Part shown: positions 1 through 9,971 of the stretch, piece after piece
Layout of the letters: each line of letters opens with the position of its first letter
Numbering within the stretch: the first letter of the stretch is position 1
DNA from: Deltaproteobacteria bacterium HGW-Deltaproteobacteria-13
GTDB lineage: Bacteria; Desulfobacterota; Syntrophia; Syntrophales; Smithellaceae
DNA length: 64,000 bases
NCBI GenBank assembly: GCA_002840555.1
Contig: PHBJ01000011.1
Coordinates: 20,401 to 84,400, forward strand
Reading direction: 5' to 3'
Made by a program: the position numbers and the translations under genes
Notes under the pieces: generated by a model
What the model was told of the DNA's origin: nothing
Seen by the model: only the letters and a program-made list of their open reading frames with translations
Databases searched by the model: none

Positions 1-171
1 TGCTTTAATTATTAGTGTTTCTCAACATTGCATAATTTTTGGAATTCGTCAATTAACGAAATAATGCTTTTTAGCCTCCGAACTGCCTCCACCTCTGCAC
101 TTTTCCAGAGTTGCTGCATGACTTGTAGAGATATTAAGCACTCAAATTGATCAACCGGCAAAAACCGGCGG

Positions 172-1077
172 TTATTTTGATTTTACTTTTTTCATGAGTG
201 TTTGAATCTTCTTATCTTTTTTCGCCCACAGATTCTGCACCCATTTATGCATGGATTCTCGAAAGACCGGATCGTCCTCGTAATCACCATGTAAAAGATG
301 TTTTGGAATTTCTATTGTTTGCATGCGCACCGTTATGCGCTTGACTTTACCACAGAGAAAATCCCAGAAACCCGGGATTCCATCGGGATATACGATGGTA
401 ATATCCAACAGGGAATTAAACTTTTCTCCCAGCACGTTTAAGGCCAGCGCGAGCCCCCCGGATTTGGGACGCAATAAATATTTATACTCACTTTTTTGTT
501 TGTCGTGTTTGGCTTCGGTAAAGCGGGTGCCTTCAAGAAAATTCATCACGCTGGTGGGAACAAGACCGAATTTCTCGCAGGCTTTGCGTGTCGCTTCAAA
601 ATCCTTGCCTTTTTGTTCGGGATGTTCTTTCAGATATTCGGAACTGTGCCGGTACAGGAAGGGATAATCCAGCGCCCACCAGGCAAAGCCCATTAATGGC
701 ACCTTGATAAGTTCTCTTTTAATGAAGAATTTCAGAAGGGGAATCCGGCGGTTCAACAGGTACTGCATCACAAGGATATCCACCCAGGATTGATGATTGC
801 TGACAACCAGATACCAGCCGTTGTAATTTAAATTCTCAATGCCCTGGACATCCCACTCGGTTTTTTGAGTAAGGTTCATCCATCCGATATTACCGGCAAT
901 CCAATTTTCACCGATCCAGTGAAGAATCCTATTGATGACTTTCAGCAGCGGCGGCCAGGGCACAAGGATTTTCGGGATGGAAAACACGAATAAAATAGTC
1001 ACCCAAAACAAAATATTGATAAACAGAAGGAAGCTTGCGATGGCTCCCACAAGCTTTGACGGCAAGAAATTCAGCAT
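172..1077 (-). CDS. YihG/PlsC-like 1-acylglycerol-3-phosphate acyltransferase family protein
   Basis: Predicted membrane acyltransferase moving an acyl chain onto a lysophospholipid or related acceptor at the inner membrane. The 301-residue product has an N-terminal hydrophobic stretch (about residues 10-40), the HX4D catalytic motif (NHQSWVD, His95 and Asp100) and the acceptor-binding block FLEGTRF (Glu182-Arg185). The spacing and the FLEGTRF variant resemble the E. coli YihG/YihF branch rather than PlsC itself. I chose the ATG at 1077 because an AAGGA lies 7 bases before it; an upstream in-frame ATG at 1104 has no ribosome-binding site. It is transcribed alone, divergently from typA. Family assignment is firm, the exact acceptor is unknown. 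Confidence 0.85.
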   Translation of the reverse strand: MLNFLPSKLVGAIASFLLFINILFWVTILFVFSIPKILVPWPPLLKVINRILHWIGENWIAGNIGWMNLTQKTEWDVQGIENLNYNGWYLVVSNHQSWVDILVMQYLLNRRIPLLKFFIKRELIKVPLMGFAWWALDYPFLYRHSSEYLKEHPEQKGKDFEATRKACEKFGLVPTSVMNFLEGTRFTEAKHDKQKSEYKYLLRPKSGGLALALNVLGEKFNSLLDITIVYPDGIPGFWDFLCGKVKRITVRMQTIEIPKHLLHGDYEDDPVFRESMHKWVQNLWAKKDKKIQTLMKKVKSK

Positions 1078-1121
1078 GATAATATCCTTAGAAATATAAA
1101 ACATTTAGATTGATTTTGGTG

Positions 1122-1150
1122 AGCATAAGAAAAAGAGGTTTACAAGTCAA
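1122..1150 (-). promoter_or_regulatory. sigma-70 promoter for the YihG-like acyltransferase
   Basis: Read on the minus strand: TTGACT (1145-1150), a 17-base spacer, then TATGCT (1122-1127). It lies about 45 bases before the chosen start at 1077 and overlaps the typA promoter candidate on the other strand. Confidence 0.6.
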
Positions 1151-1167
1151 GAAAATTATAGCATACT
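1139..1167 (+). promoter_or_regulatory. possible sigma-70 promoter for typA
   Basis: TTTACA (1139-1144), a 17-base spacer and CATACT (1162-1167), giving a leader of about 95 bases. The match is weaker than for the opposite strand promoter, with which it overlaps face to face. Confidence 0.4.
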
Positions 1168-1271
1168 AAGATATATTATATTACCTGTCTTAAAGTTAAA
1201 CTGGTTGTGTTCAAAACTGCTATTCAATTAATAATTCAGTTCAAACTCATGACTCGGAAGGATTTTAGAAA

Positions 1272-3089
1272 ATGAAGAAGAATCATTTACGTAATATTGC
1301 CATCATTTCCCATGTTGATCATGGCAAAACCACGCTGCTTAACGCCATGTTAAAGCAGACCGGAGTATTTCGGGTCAATCAGGCCGTCGAGGATCGCGTG
1401 ATGGATTCAGGGGATCTGGAAAAAGAGCGCGGCATCACCATCACGGCAAAAAATACCGCTGTGGATTACAACGGCGTGAAAATTAATATTGTGGATACGC
1501 CCGGCCATGCCGATTTCGGCGGCGAAGTGGAACGCAGTCTCAACATGGTTGACGGCGCGATACTGCTGGTTGACGCCAGCGAAGGGCCATTGCCGCAGAC
1601 AAGATTTGTTTTAAAAAAAGCTCTGAAGCTGGGTCTCCCCATCATTTTAGTCATCAATAAAATTGATCGGAGCGACGCCCGGATTGACGAAGTGATCAAT
1701 GAAACCTACGATCTTTTCATCGATTTAGGGGCGGAAGAAAATCAAATCGAATTTCCAATTCTTTATACGATCGCCAAAATTGGCGTGAGCCATAAGAAAT
1801 TAGGCGATGACAGCACCGATCTGCAGCCGCTGCTGCAGACAATCATCGAACATATACCCGCGCCGGAAGGGAATGATGAAGATATCCCGCAGCTTCTTGT
1901 TACCAATCTGGATTACGATCCTTATGTCGGACAGATTGCCGTCGGACGTCTGCAAAGCGGCAAACTGGAAATGAATACTAATTACAGCCTTTGCACCCAG
2001 GAGAAAATCATCCCCGGCGTCAAGTTCACCGCGCTTTACACTTTTTACGGCCTGACCAAAAAACTGGTGCAATCGGTTGAGTCCGGCGACGTTATCGCTT
2101 TGTCGGGAGTGGAAAATGTCACCATAGGCGACACGATATCCTCTCTGGTTGATCCGCAGCCGCTTCCGCGTTTGCAGGTGGATGAGCCGACGGTGTCTAT
2201 GATGTTTTATGTCAACAGCGGTCCTTTTGCCGGCAAAGAAGGAAAATATCTTACTTCGCGCCACTTGCTGGAGCGGTTGGAAAAAGAAGCGCTGCGCAAT
2301 GTCGCCATCAGAATCATAAAGCTGGAAAGGACAGATGCGTTTGAGGTTTGCGGACGCGGCGAACTGCAAATGGCGATACTCATCGAAACCATGCGCCGTG
2401 AAGGCTACGAACTGATGGTTTCGCGTCCCCGGGTAATTACCAGGGAAGAAAAAGGCAAAACTTACGAACCGGTTGAGCGGATCTTTCTGGATATACCGGA
2501 AGATTTTGTCGGGAAAATTACCGAAAAGTTATCCATCAGAAAAGGCCGCATGGAAAGCCTGGTCAATAAAGGATCAGGCCGGGTCAGTATGGAATTTTTA
2601 ATCCCGTCGCGGGGATTGATCGGATTTCGCAGCCAGTTCCTGACGGACACCAAGGGCGGCGGCGTGATGAACTCATTGTTTGAAGATTATGCTCCCTGGT
2701 TCGGCCCGATTCCTCAGCGAACAACCGGCGCGCTGGTCGCCGACCGTTCAGGCCGCGTCACGCCATACGCGAGCTTTGCGATGGAAGACCGCGGGGAGAT
2801 GATTGTCGAGATCGGCACGGAGGTTTACTCGGGCATGATCGTGGGAGAGCACAACCGCAACAGCGATCTGAATGTGAATATCACCAAGGAAAAGAAGCTG
2901 ACAAATATGCGTGCCTCCACGTCGGACGCCACGATAATTTTGAGGCCGCCGCGTGTTCTGTCTCTGGATCAGGCCATAGAATTCATCGCTGAAGACGAGC
3001 TGGTGGAAGCAACTCCGAAAAGCATCCGCCTGAGAAAAATGGAACTGGACGCGACCAAACGGCAGATGAAAAGCCGCAAGGAAGAGTGA
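1272..3089 (+). CDS. typA: Ribosome-associated translational GTPase TypA/BipA
   Basis: Elongation-factor-like GTPase that binds the ribosome and helps late 50S assembly and growth under stress. The 605-residue length is normal for the family. The G1 loop SHVDHGKT is at residues 13-20, followed by the switch II element [12 protein letters not shown] and the NKIDR guanine-specificity motif. The C-terminal half carries the EF-G-like domains, including [10 protein letters not shown], and the family-typical end. A GGAAGGA ribosome-binding site precedes the ATG. It begins a run of same-strand genes with an MBL hydrolase and prfC, so two translation GTPases sit within 3 kb. I see nothing broken. Confidence 0.97.
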   Translation: MKKNHLRNIAIISHVDHGKTTLLNAMLKQTGVFRVNQAVEDRVMDSGDLEKERGITITAKNTAVDYNGVKINIVDTPGHADFGGEVERSLNMVDGAILLVDASEGPLPQTRFVLKKALKLGLPIILVINKIDRSDARIDEVINETYDLFIDLGAEENQIEFPILYTIAKIGVSHKKLGDDSTDLQPLLQTIIEHIPAPEGNDEDIPQLLVTNLDYDPYVGQIAVGRLQSGKLEMNTNYSLCTQEKIIPGVKFTALYTFYGLTKKLVQSVESGDVIALSGVENVTIGDTISSLVDPQPLPRLQVDEPTVSMMFYVNSGPFAGKEGKYLTSRHLLERLEKEALRNVAIRIIKLERTDAFEVCGRGELQMAILIETMRREGYELMVSRPRVITREEKGKTYEPVERIFLDIPEDFVGKITEKLSIRKGRMESLVNKGSGRVSMEFLIPSRGLIGFRSQFLTDTKGGGVMNSLFEDYAPWFGPIPQRTTGALVADRSGRVTPYASFAMEDRGEMIVEIGTEVYSGMIVGEHNRNSDLNVNITKEKKLTNMRASTSDATIILRPPRVLSLDQAIEFIAEDELVEATPKSIRLRKMELDATKRQMKSRKEE

Positions 3090-3134
3090 ACACTTAAATT
3101 GGTTGAATGTTTTTCCCCGTCTTCTTACAGTCAT

Positions 3135-3233
3135 TACGAAAATTTTCGTACTCCCCCTTTTTGTAAAGGGGGATTGAGGGGGATTTTAACAATTTTCAAA
3201 AATCCTCCCTTGCCCTCCTTTAAAAAAGGAGGG
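3135..3233. repeat. intergenic palindromic repeat with three hairpins
   Basis: A 16-base palindrome (3135-3150, TACGAAAATTTTCGTA) is followed by two hairpins in the style of dispersed REP-like elements. The first has arms CCCCCTTT (3153-3160) and AAAGGGGG (3165-3172). The second has arms CCCTCCTTT (3213-3221) and AAAGGAGGG (3225-3233). The flanks GGGGGATTTT and AAAATCCTCCC also pair, so the whole can fold as one long structure. The last arm contains the only Shine-Dalgarno-like sequence before the next gene. Confidence 0.75.
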
Positions 3234-3245
3234 AATAAATGAAGT

Positions 3246-4214
3246 ATGATAAGTGAAATCGAAAAAAATTTCTACCGCATCACTCTGCGCATGCCTTATC
3301 GTCTAAGGCATGTTCATGCTTATCTTTTAGCACACGGCAAAGAACTGGCTCTGTTCGACACGGGCCTCAATACACCCGGCGCCTATGAAACGCTGGACAA
3401 GGATCTGACCGGCGCGGGATTGAGCATTAATAACATCAGGCATATTTTTCTGACTCATGTGCATACGGATCACTGCAGTATGGCCGGCCTTCTGCAAAAA
3501 AAGTCAGGCGCGAAAATTTATCTCTCCCAAGCGGCTTTTGAAGAATATCAGCATTTCCGTCAAACGGATCCGGCCGTGAAGCAGCTGAAGAAATTCTATT
3601 CGCGCCAGGGCATGTCTCCTCATCAAATTGACCTTGTCATCGAAGAATATGAAGATATCCGAGGCATCATTGCCGAATTCAATGCCGATAATTTTTTGCA
3701 GAACTATGAATCCCGCGAATTCGGCGACTGGAAATTTGAAGTCATCTTCACGCCGGGGCATGCCGCCGGACATGTTTGCTTTTTCTTCAGAGCAAAAGGT
3801 TTTCTGCTGGCCGGCGATCACATTCTGCCTTACATAGCGCCGATCCTCAGTCCCGATATATTTGATGATCATTTCCGCCCGCTTAAAACTTATCTGGATT
3901 CCTTAAGCGCAATAGAGAAACTGCCTGCCGCCACCATCTATCCGGGTCACGGCAACGCTTTTGTTGATATGATGGAAAGAATTGAAGATATACGCAGTCA
4001 CCATGAAAAAAGGAAACGGGTGATTTTTGAGCTTGTCGGCAAAGAGCCGAAGACAGCGTACGCTATTGCTGACGAAACATCCCGGTCCGTTACCGATGAT
4101 TTTGATAAATTCATGGCCTTGAATGAAACGATGGCGTATTTGAAGGAACTAAAAGCTGAAGGCGTCATCTGTGAAAATACCGCCGGTAAGGTTCTGGTTT
4201 ACACCAGGGCTTGA
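3246..4214 (+). CDS. MBL-fold metallo-hydrolase
   Basis: Metallo-beta-lactamase-fold hydrolase, probably cytoplasmic, substrate unknown. The 322-residue protein has the metal-binding motif HVHTDH (His71, His73, Asp75, His76), then TPGHAAGH, a bridging Asp in LAGDHILP and a C-terminal YPGHG. After the MBL domain a helical tail of about 80 residues resembles the winged-helix end seen in LACTB2-like and related hydrolases. The start at 3246 lies 12 bases after GGAGGG, which sits inside the 3' arm of a perfect 9-bp hairpin, so translation may be dampened by RNA folding. It sits between typA and prfC but nothing ties it to translation. Confidence 0.88.
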   Translation: MISEIEKNFYRITLRMPYRLRHVHAYLLAHGKELALFDTGLNTPGAYETLDKDLTGAGLSINNIRHIFLTHVHTDHCSMAGLLQKKSGAKIYLSQAAFEEYQHFRQTDPAVKQLKKFYSRQGMSPHQIDLVIEEYEDIRGIIAEFNADNFLQNYESREFGDWKFEVIFTPGHAAGHVCFFFRAKGFLLAGDHILPYIAPILSPDIFDDHFRPLKTYLDSLSAIEKLPAATIYPGHGNAFVDMMERIEDIRSHHEKRKRVIFELVGKEPKTAYAIADETSRSVTDDFDKFMALNETMAYLKELKAEGVICENTAGKVLVYTRA

Positions 4215-4223
4215 GGATAGTTG

Positions 4224-4254
4224 TTGACAGATATCTAATTATGATTAATATACG
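4224..4254 (+). promoter_or_regulatory. possible promoter for prfC
   Basis: A perfect TTGACA (4224-4229) is followed after 19 bases by TATACG (4249-4254). The spacer is longer than ideal, so this is tentative; it would give a leader of about 25-30 bases. Confidence 0.35.
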
Positions 4255-4287
4255 CGCCCTGATTATTAGCAATAAAAGGTTGTTATT

Positions 4288-5874
4288 TTGAGCAAACATC
4301 TGGAAAAAGAAATTGAGCGCCGCCGCACATTCGGCATTATCAGTCATCCGGACGCGGGAAAAACCACGCTCACGGAAAAGCTGCTGCTTTTTGGCGGAGC
4401 CATTCAAATGGCCGGAGCGGTCAAAGCCCGCAAAGCCTCCAAGCATGCCTTGAGTGACTGGATGGCCATTGAAAAAGACCGCGGCATTTCCGTCACCTCG
4501 TCCGTCATGAAGTTCGAATATGCGGACTGCGAAATTAATCTTCTGGACACGCCCGGCCATCAGGATTTTTCTGAAGATACTTACCGTGTACTTACCGCGG
4601 TGGACAGCGCGCTGATGGTGATTGACGGCGCCAAGGGCGTGGAGACGCAAACACAGAAATTGATGGAAGTCTGCCGCCTGCGCAACACGCCGATTATAAC
4701 TTTCATCAACAAGATGGATCGCGATTCTCTCGCGCCGCTGGATATTCTGGCGGATATCGAAGACAAACTGCAGATTGAATGCTCACCGCTTTCCTGGCCT
4801 ATCGGCATGGGCAAACGTTTTAAGGGCGTTTACAATATATACGATAAAAAACTGCATCTGTTCACACCGGGAAAAGCAAAGCGCTCGGAAGGCGGCGTTG
4901 TCATCAACGATTTATCCGATCCGCTCCTTGATGAATTACTGGAAAGCCAGGCGAATGAATTGCGCGAGGAGATCGCCCTGCTGGAAGGAGCGGCTAATCC
5001 TTTTGATATCAAGGAATTTCTCAAAGCAGGGCAGACGCCGGTTTTTTTCGGCAGCGCCATTAACAATTTCGGTGTCAAGGAACTCCTCGACGCTTTCGTG
5101 GAAATCGCTCCGCCGCCTGTTGCCCGTCCAACCACCACCAGGAATGTAGACCCGGACGAGGATGACTTTTCCGGCTTTGTCTTTAAAATCCAGGCCAACA
5201 TGGACCCGGCGCACCGTGACCGCATCGCTTTTATGCGGATTTGTTCGGGACAGTTCCAGCGCGGGATGAAGGTAATGCATCACCGCATCGGCAAGGAAGT
5301 GTCTCTCGCCAACGCCACAATTTTTATGGCGCAGGACCGCACCAATATCGAAGAGGCCTATCCCGGCGACATCATCGGCATTCACAATCACGGCACGATT
5401 AAAATCGGCGATACGTTCACGCAGAAAGAACCGCTCAAGTTCACCGGCATTCCGCATTTCGCACCGGAGCATTTCTGCCGCGTACGGCTCAAAGATCCTC
5501 TGCGCATGAAACATCTGCAAAAAGGCCTGACGCAGCTCTCCGAAGAAGGCGCGATTCAGGTTTTTAAACCTTTGTGGGGATCGGATAATATTCTGGGCGC
5601 GGTCGGCGCTCTGCAGTTTGACGTGACAATGTCGCGTCTCAAAGACGAATACAGCGTTTACGCCGATTACGAAAAGACCGATTACGCCGCCGCCCGCTGG
5701 GTGACCTGCGATGACCCTAAAGTAATGGAAGACTTTCAGAAGAAACACCAGACCAATCTTGCCCTGGACACGGAAGGAAATCTTGTCTATCTGGCGCTCA
5801 GCGACTGGCGCCTGTCGCATACGATGGAAGAATGGCCGAAGGTGAAATTCCTTAAAACCATGGAAAAAAGCTGA
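4288..5874 (+). CDS. prfC: Peptide chain release factor 3 (RF3)
   Basis: GTPase that removes RF1/RF2 from the ribosome after peptide release. The 528-residue protein has the RF3 signature [17 protein letters not shown] near the N-terminus, the long switch region, [14 protein letters not shown] and NKMDR. The C-terminal domains are full length (E. coli RF3 is 529 residues). The start codon is TTG at 4288, with AAAGG eight bases upstream; no in-frame ATG fits the family N-terminus [19 protein letters not shown]. It follows the MBL gene by about 70 bases and could be cotranscribed with it or use the TTGACA element just upstream. Confidence 0.97.
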   Translation: MSKHLEKEIERRRTFGIISHPDAGKTTLTEKLLLFGGAIQMAGAVKARKASKHALSDWMAIEKDRGISVTSSVMKFEYADCEINLLDTPGHQDFSEDTYRVLTAVDSALMVIDGAKGVETQTQKLMEVCRLRNTPIITFINKMDRDSLAPLDILADIEDKLQIECSPLSWPIGMGKRFKGVYNIYDKKLHLFTPGKAKRSEGGVVINDLSDPLLDELLESQANELREEIALLEGAANPFDIKEFLKAGQTPVFFGSAINNFGVKELLDAFVEIAPPPVARPTTTRNVDPDEDDFSGFVFKIQANMDPAHRDRIAFMRICSGQFQRGMKVMHHRIGKEVSLANATIFMAQDRTNIEEAYPGDIIGIHNHGTIKIGDTFTQKEPLKFTGIPHFAPEHFCRVRLKDPLRMKHLQKGLTQLSEEGAIQVFKPLWGSDNILGAVGALQFDVTMSRLKDEYSVYADYEKTDYAAARWVTCDDPKVMEDFQKKHQTNLALDTEGNLVYLALSDWRLSHTMEEWPKVKFLKTMEKS

Positions 5875-6138
5875 ATACCAGACCATGAAGTAGCGCAATA
5901 CTGACGTATGGACTTTGCACTTAATAATATCATTCATTTTAATTTATATTTCTTTACTTCCCTTTGATTTTATGTTTACAAATTAAATATCTGAAATTAA
6001 TTACACCATAATTTAATATTTTATAATTGAAGCAGCAGCTAATCTAAAAAGCGCATACTTTTGTTTTTTCTACATGCATTAATCCGCACAGCGGCAAGTG
6101 ATGTTCTGATGTGAAATAAACTATGAGGAGGTTTTTAG

Positions 6139-7257
6139 ATGAAACGATTTCTTGATGTAATTTTATTCCCTTGCTTATTTTTCTATCTCGTCATTATTCC
6201 CAATGTTGCAATTTCTGAAGTTATCGATAGCATTGAAATTATCGAACCGAGAATTCTTAACAAGTATGGCAATATAGTAGAAGAACCCCAAATTTTATTT
6301 TTGACATACTGTTATGATATTCTTAACGGAGAAAAAAATAAATGTACCACTGAAATAACGATATCGGAAGCTTTTGATGAAACTTGTACGGGCGCACCAG
6401 ATATTAGATGCGGCCATAATGATGCGCAACATACACCGGCTAGCCGTTCGGCAATGCTCAAAAATAATTATCCAGATGTAACACGCATAATAGGTGGCTT
6501 GACTAATTCATGGCAGACAACAATGAAGACAAAATTGAACCCCATATCGCTTGCGGGGGACTATCATTATAATTATTTTCCAGGCGAAATAACGGGAATG
6601 GTCAGCATTAAACAATTTACTTATGGACTACCTCCCGGTTGGGTATTTCTTCCACCATGTGAATCTCCGTATACTTGTACTTATCTCACGCCTGTAATTA
6701 CTGAACAACTCGGTTACGTTGAATTATTCGCACCGAACCCACCGACTGAAGAAAATCTTCCTTATTGGTGGTTGTGGGATGGTTATGTCCGCTGCGGCAA
6801 AAGCAGCGACTGCAATGTGCCTGATTACTATGATCCGGTAAATTGGCTGGAATATGACAACCCTTACAATTGGCCGGCCCATCCGACAACTCATTGGGGG
6901 CAATGGCAGTTTTTGGAGGAGCTCAAGATGTTTGCACAAAGGTGGTATCTGGCATTTGGTAAACCTCTGGTTATCAATGATATCAGTTTGCCATACGGTG
7001 GGCTCTTGGATTGCACAACTCCAAAGCCTGATTGGAAGGTGCCCCATTCTTCACACCGCAAGGGCATTGACGCTGATATTTTAAGCATGAGCGTACCCGA
7101 ACGTATTGGAAGGCCTTCCGGAGCAAAAGATATAAAATGGGTAAAGCTCTATAAAAAATATAAATTGCTTAAATATTTAAATCTTATATATTTAACAAAT
7201 CCAATAGATTATAATCACATGCATTACACCAAATCCATCAATGTGAATCTTCCTTAA
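6139..7257 (+). CDS. Exported LAS-superfamily (M74/M15-like) peptidase-like protein
   Basis: 372-residue protein with a signal peptide (hydrophobic residues 5-25, likely cut after AIS). The first 270 residues match nothing I recognise and contain several Cys. The C-terminal part shows the zinc-site pattern of LAS peptidases such as MepA: PHSSHRKGIDADI gives His306-x6-Asp313, and NHMHY near the end gives His360-x-His362. By analogy it would cleave peptides in murein or another periplasmic polymer; this is inference from the motif. A strong GAGGAGG site precedes the ATG. The next gene starts 10 bases after its stop, so the two are one transcription unit. The region is more AT-rich than its flanks, which may point to transfer. 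Confidence 0.65.
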   Translation: MKRFLDVILFPCLFFYLVIIPNVAISEVIDSIEIIEPRILNKYGNIVEEPQILFLTYCYDILNGEKNKCTTEITISEAFDETCTGAPDIRCGHNDAQHTPASRSAMLKNNYPDVTRIIGGLTNSWQTTMKTKLNPISLAGDYHYNYFPGEITGMVSIKQFTYGLPPGWVFLPPCESPYTCTYLTPVITEQLGYVELFAPNPPTEENLPYWWLWDGYVRCGKSSDCNVPDYYDPVNWLEYDNPYNWPAHPTTHWGQWQFLEELKMFAQRWYLAFGKPLVINDISLPYGGLLDCTTPKPDWKVPHSSHRKGIDADILSMSVPERIGRPSGAKDIKWVKLYKKYKLLKYLNLIYLTNPIDYNHMHYTKSINVNLP

Positions 7258-7267
7258 GGAGGCAAGT

Positions 7268-9313
7268 ATGAAAATAAAAAATTTATTAGTATATTTCCTG
7301 ATAATTATTTCATTACTGTTTACAAATAATTTGTCTGCCCAAACTGCGCCACCGCCATTAAAGAATGTGAAAATCCAAGCACGGGTCGTACTGGATGATA
7401 ATGGTATATACCACTATTTTCATACAATCACTAATCCCACAGAGAACAAAATGGGAATTGGCGATATTAACATTGATATTACTATTCCCAATTACGGTAT
7501 TTCTCCTGAATACATATACATGGAAGGTTATGCCCAACCTGATCAATTCACACCCATACTGGCACAAAGAAATGGATTGCTCTATGTTTCCGTGGCATGG
7601 AAAGACACATCTCTGTGGTCAGGATCAGTGGACTTTGAAGATGGTCGCTGGGGTCTTATGGGCAATGCTGACGTTATGAATTGGGAAACAGAATATAATT
7701 TTGCTACAAATTTTCAATATCTCCTCAATCCGGGTAACATCAGTGAAGAATTGGAAAGCATCAGCTATGGCCTACCAGGAATCAGAAAAGTGGTATTTAA
7801 GCCGGATTGGTCAGAGCTGGATTTGCCTGATGAATTTCTTTGGGGAGAAGATAATACATTGGAAGAAAATATTGTAGCAAAGCATAATCTAGAATCCCTT
7901 GGCTGCCTAGGGACAACCATCGGCCCGACTGCACCACCATCCTATAATTCTCTGCAGTTTAATCAGATGATGCAAAACTATGTTGCCCAGTCAGTGACTC
8001 TAGGCTGGCTCAAGGATAATGCATTAACCATGCAACTAAATAATTATCTTACGCAAGTAGCTGCCGCTTTGAATGAAAACCGCCTTATGGATGCCCAAAG
8101 CACTGTTACGCAATTTATGAATGCCGTCAAAAACAGCACTCTCAGCCAGCGCACTGATGAAGCCTATGCCTTGCTGTATTTTAATGCCAAATATTTTTTT
8201 CAACAAATCCAAGCAGAGCTTCCGGTAATCGTAGAAATATCTCCCAGTAAGGGGGAACATTTTCTTAATGAAGAGCACTCAACGCAGGTGAAAATAACGC
8301 AGGGCAACCTACCGATAGAAGGCTATTGCCTTCCTCCTGCCAAGGTTATATCGGGGCCGAATACGGGATTGGTTTGGCGGGGCTGTACTGATACCGATGG
8401 CAAATGGTCATTTAGCTACAAAAGTGAAGTTTTAGGCACCGATATAATCATCTTCGCAATTGAACTTGCAGAGGCTGTTTCTTCTGATGCTATATTATGG
8501 CAGCCTTCAAAAATTAGTCAAAGCGCTCCAATAACAGTAATATGGAAAGGCGGGCCGGATTTGATGCTCGATAAGTTCTTCCCGCCCATGATTAAAATAC
8601 CTTTTGCCAAACCGGCAATACCTTTGGAAGAATCAACCATAAATGTCGGCAATTCACCGGTGCCTGCCAGTGTTACACGTTACTATATAACCAAGAATAA
8701 GCAGATGTCGCCGGATGATATCGTCATCGGTGAAAGGCAGGTTCCGGCATTAGGTGTCAAGAAGATCAGTGAATATAAAGCCGACATTCCTGTACCGTCC
8801 AATTTAGAGGAGGGTTTATATTACATTTACGGTTGCGCTGATGCCGATAAACAAATTATTGAACTTAGCGAAACCAATAATTGCCGGACATTAACCGTGC
8901 AGGTATATTTTCCGGTTCAATCCACAAACAGGCCGCCGGATTGTTCACAGGCCAAAGCAGACCCGGATATCCTGTGGCCGCCAAACCATAAATACCAAAA
9001 TATTAACATTGCTGGTGTAGCCGATCCTGATGGGGACCCGGTAACAATTAATGTCGATTACATTAAACAGGATGAAACTGTAAACGGTTTGGGTGATGGC
9101 GATACTTCACCTGACGCTGTAATAAATCCCTTGCAGGTAAGATCGGAGCGATCAGGCAACGGCAATGGAAGAGTTTACCAAATTGGCTTTTCCGCACAGG
9201 ACGGGAAAGGTGGCAAATGTGAAAGTGTTGTGAAGGTATGTGTCCCGCACGATCAGGGGCAAGGCAAAGTTTGCGTCGACGACGGCCCACAATACGATTC
9301 AACCAAGCCTTAA
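7268..9313 (+). CDS. Exported protein with CARDB and WPPNHKY-type domains
   Basis: 681-residue secreted protein with a signal peptide (about residues 1-25, ending LSAQ). Residues near 435-540 look like a CARDB domain, an Ig-like adhesion module, from PDLMLDKFF to ELSETNNC. The C-terminal 100 residues hold a module with the phrase WPPNHKYQ followed by DPDGDPVTI, which I know as a recurring Ig-like domain in exported deltaproteobacterial proteins. The N-terminal 400 residues are not recognised. An AAGGAGG site lies 5 bases before the ATG. Its tight spacing with the peptidase-like gene suggests a joint job outside the inner membrane, such as binding and cutting a surface polymer, but nothing proves it. 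Confidence 0.6.
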   Translation: MKIKNLLVYFLIIISLLFTNNLSAQTAPPPLKNVKIQARVVLDDNGIYHYFHTITNPTENKMGIGDINIDITIPNYGISPEYIYMEGYAQPDQFTPILAQRNGLLYVSVAWKDTSLWSGSVDFEDGRWGLMGNADVMNWETEYNFATNFQYLLNPGNISEELESISYGLPGIRKVVFKPDWSELDLPDEFLWGEDNTLEENIVAKHNLESLGCLGTTIGPTAPPSYNSLQFNQMMQNYVAQSVTLGWLKDNALTMQLNNYLTQVAAALNENRLMDAQSTVTQFMNAVKNSTLSQRTDEAYALLYFNAKYFFQQIQAELPVIVEISPSKGEHFLNEEHSTQVKITQGNLPIEGYCLPPAKVISGPNTGLVWRGCTDTDGKWSFSYKSEVLGTDIIIFAIELAEAVSSDAILWQPSKISQSAPITVIWKGGPDLMLDKFFPPMIKIPFAKPAIPLEESTINVGNSPVPASVTRYYITKNKQMSPDDIVIGERQVPALGVKKISEYKADIPVPSNLEEGLYYIYGCADADKQIIELSETNNCRTLTVQVYFPVQSTNRPPDCSQAKADPDILWPPNHKYQNINIAGVADPDGDPVTINVDYIKQDETVNGLGDGDTSPDAVINPLQVRSERSGNGNGRVYQIGFSAQDGKGGKCESVVKVCVPHDQGQGKVCVDDGPQYDSTKP

Positions 9314-9971
9314 TAAGAAAGTTTTTACTAAAGTGATTATCTTGTTCATTTGGCGCTAAGCTCTTTTCGGCCATTCTTCAACCAGAAGGAAGAATGGCCG
9401 AATTTAAGAAGGGCACCCCATGATATTTTTTGAGATATCCTTTTCTTGATTAAACTGAATTTACCACGGCGTACCTACTATTATAATGACACCCCTTGTT
9501 GCCACAGACAGAGTGAAGTTTTCTGTCTATTCCGTGTCGAATACTACAGCGATCTGCCTGCTTTTCACAATTAGTACTTCCTTATTTTTTTAAATGCTTG
9601 AACTTCTGCTCAATCCTATGACTTAACCGGGAAGCTAAAGGTTAATCTGTCGGGTCAACGAAGAGAACTCGTTTACAAATATTATAAGTCAGCATACGCT
9701 TTCAACGGAGGGATTGTCCTTGCTGACAAAGATCGATTTTTTTAAGACGGGCGTAAAATAATGATTAATTTCTTCAATCATTTAACGCGACTGACTTTAA
9801 AATAAAAGATTAAGGATGGGAAAAAAGGGACTACCGCATCCGCCCATTAAAAATTCATATTGAAATTATTATCGGTATCTGTATGATACGGGCAATCCTT
9901 TAGAGATAAAGAATAATTGCCACCATGAACATATCCATTAAGTACTGCTAAAATAATTTTGGGAGACTATT
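9314..9971. other. AT-rich intergenic region with a stem-loop
   Basis: No gene is visible in this 658-base stretch. It holds a perfect 11-bp inverted repeat (9368-9378 and 9390-9400, CGGCCATTCTT with its complement) soon after the CARDB gene. That may end transcription but has no T-run on either side. A smaller hairpin GACAGA/TCTGTC lies near 9508-9527. I see no clear promoter for the lipoprotein gene that follows. Confidence 0.5.

Noticed and set aside
4936..5937. 333-codon minus-strand frame opposite prfC
   Set aside because: Shadow of prfC; low-complexity His/Arg/Phe-rich product and no start signals.
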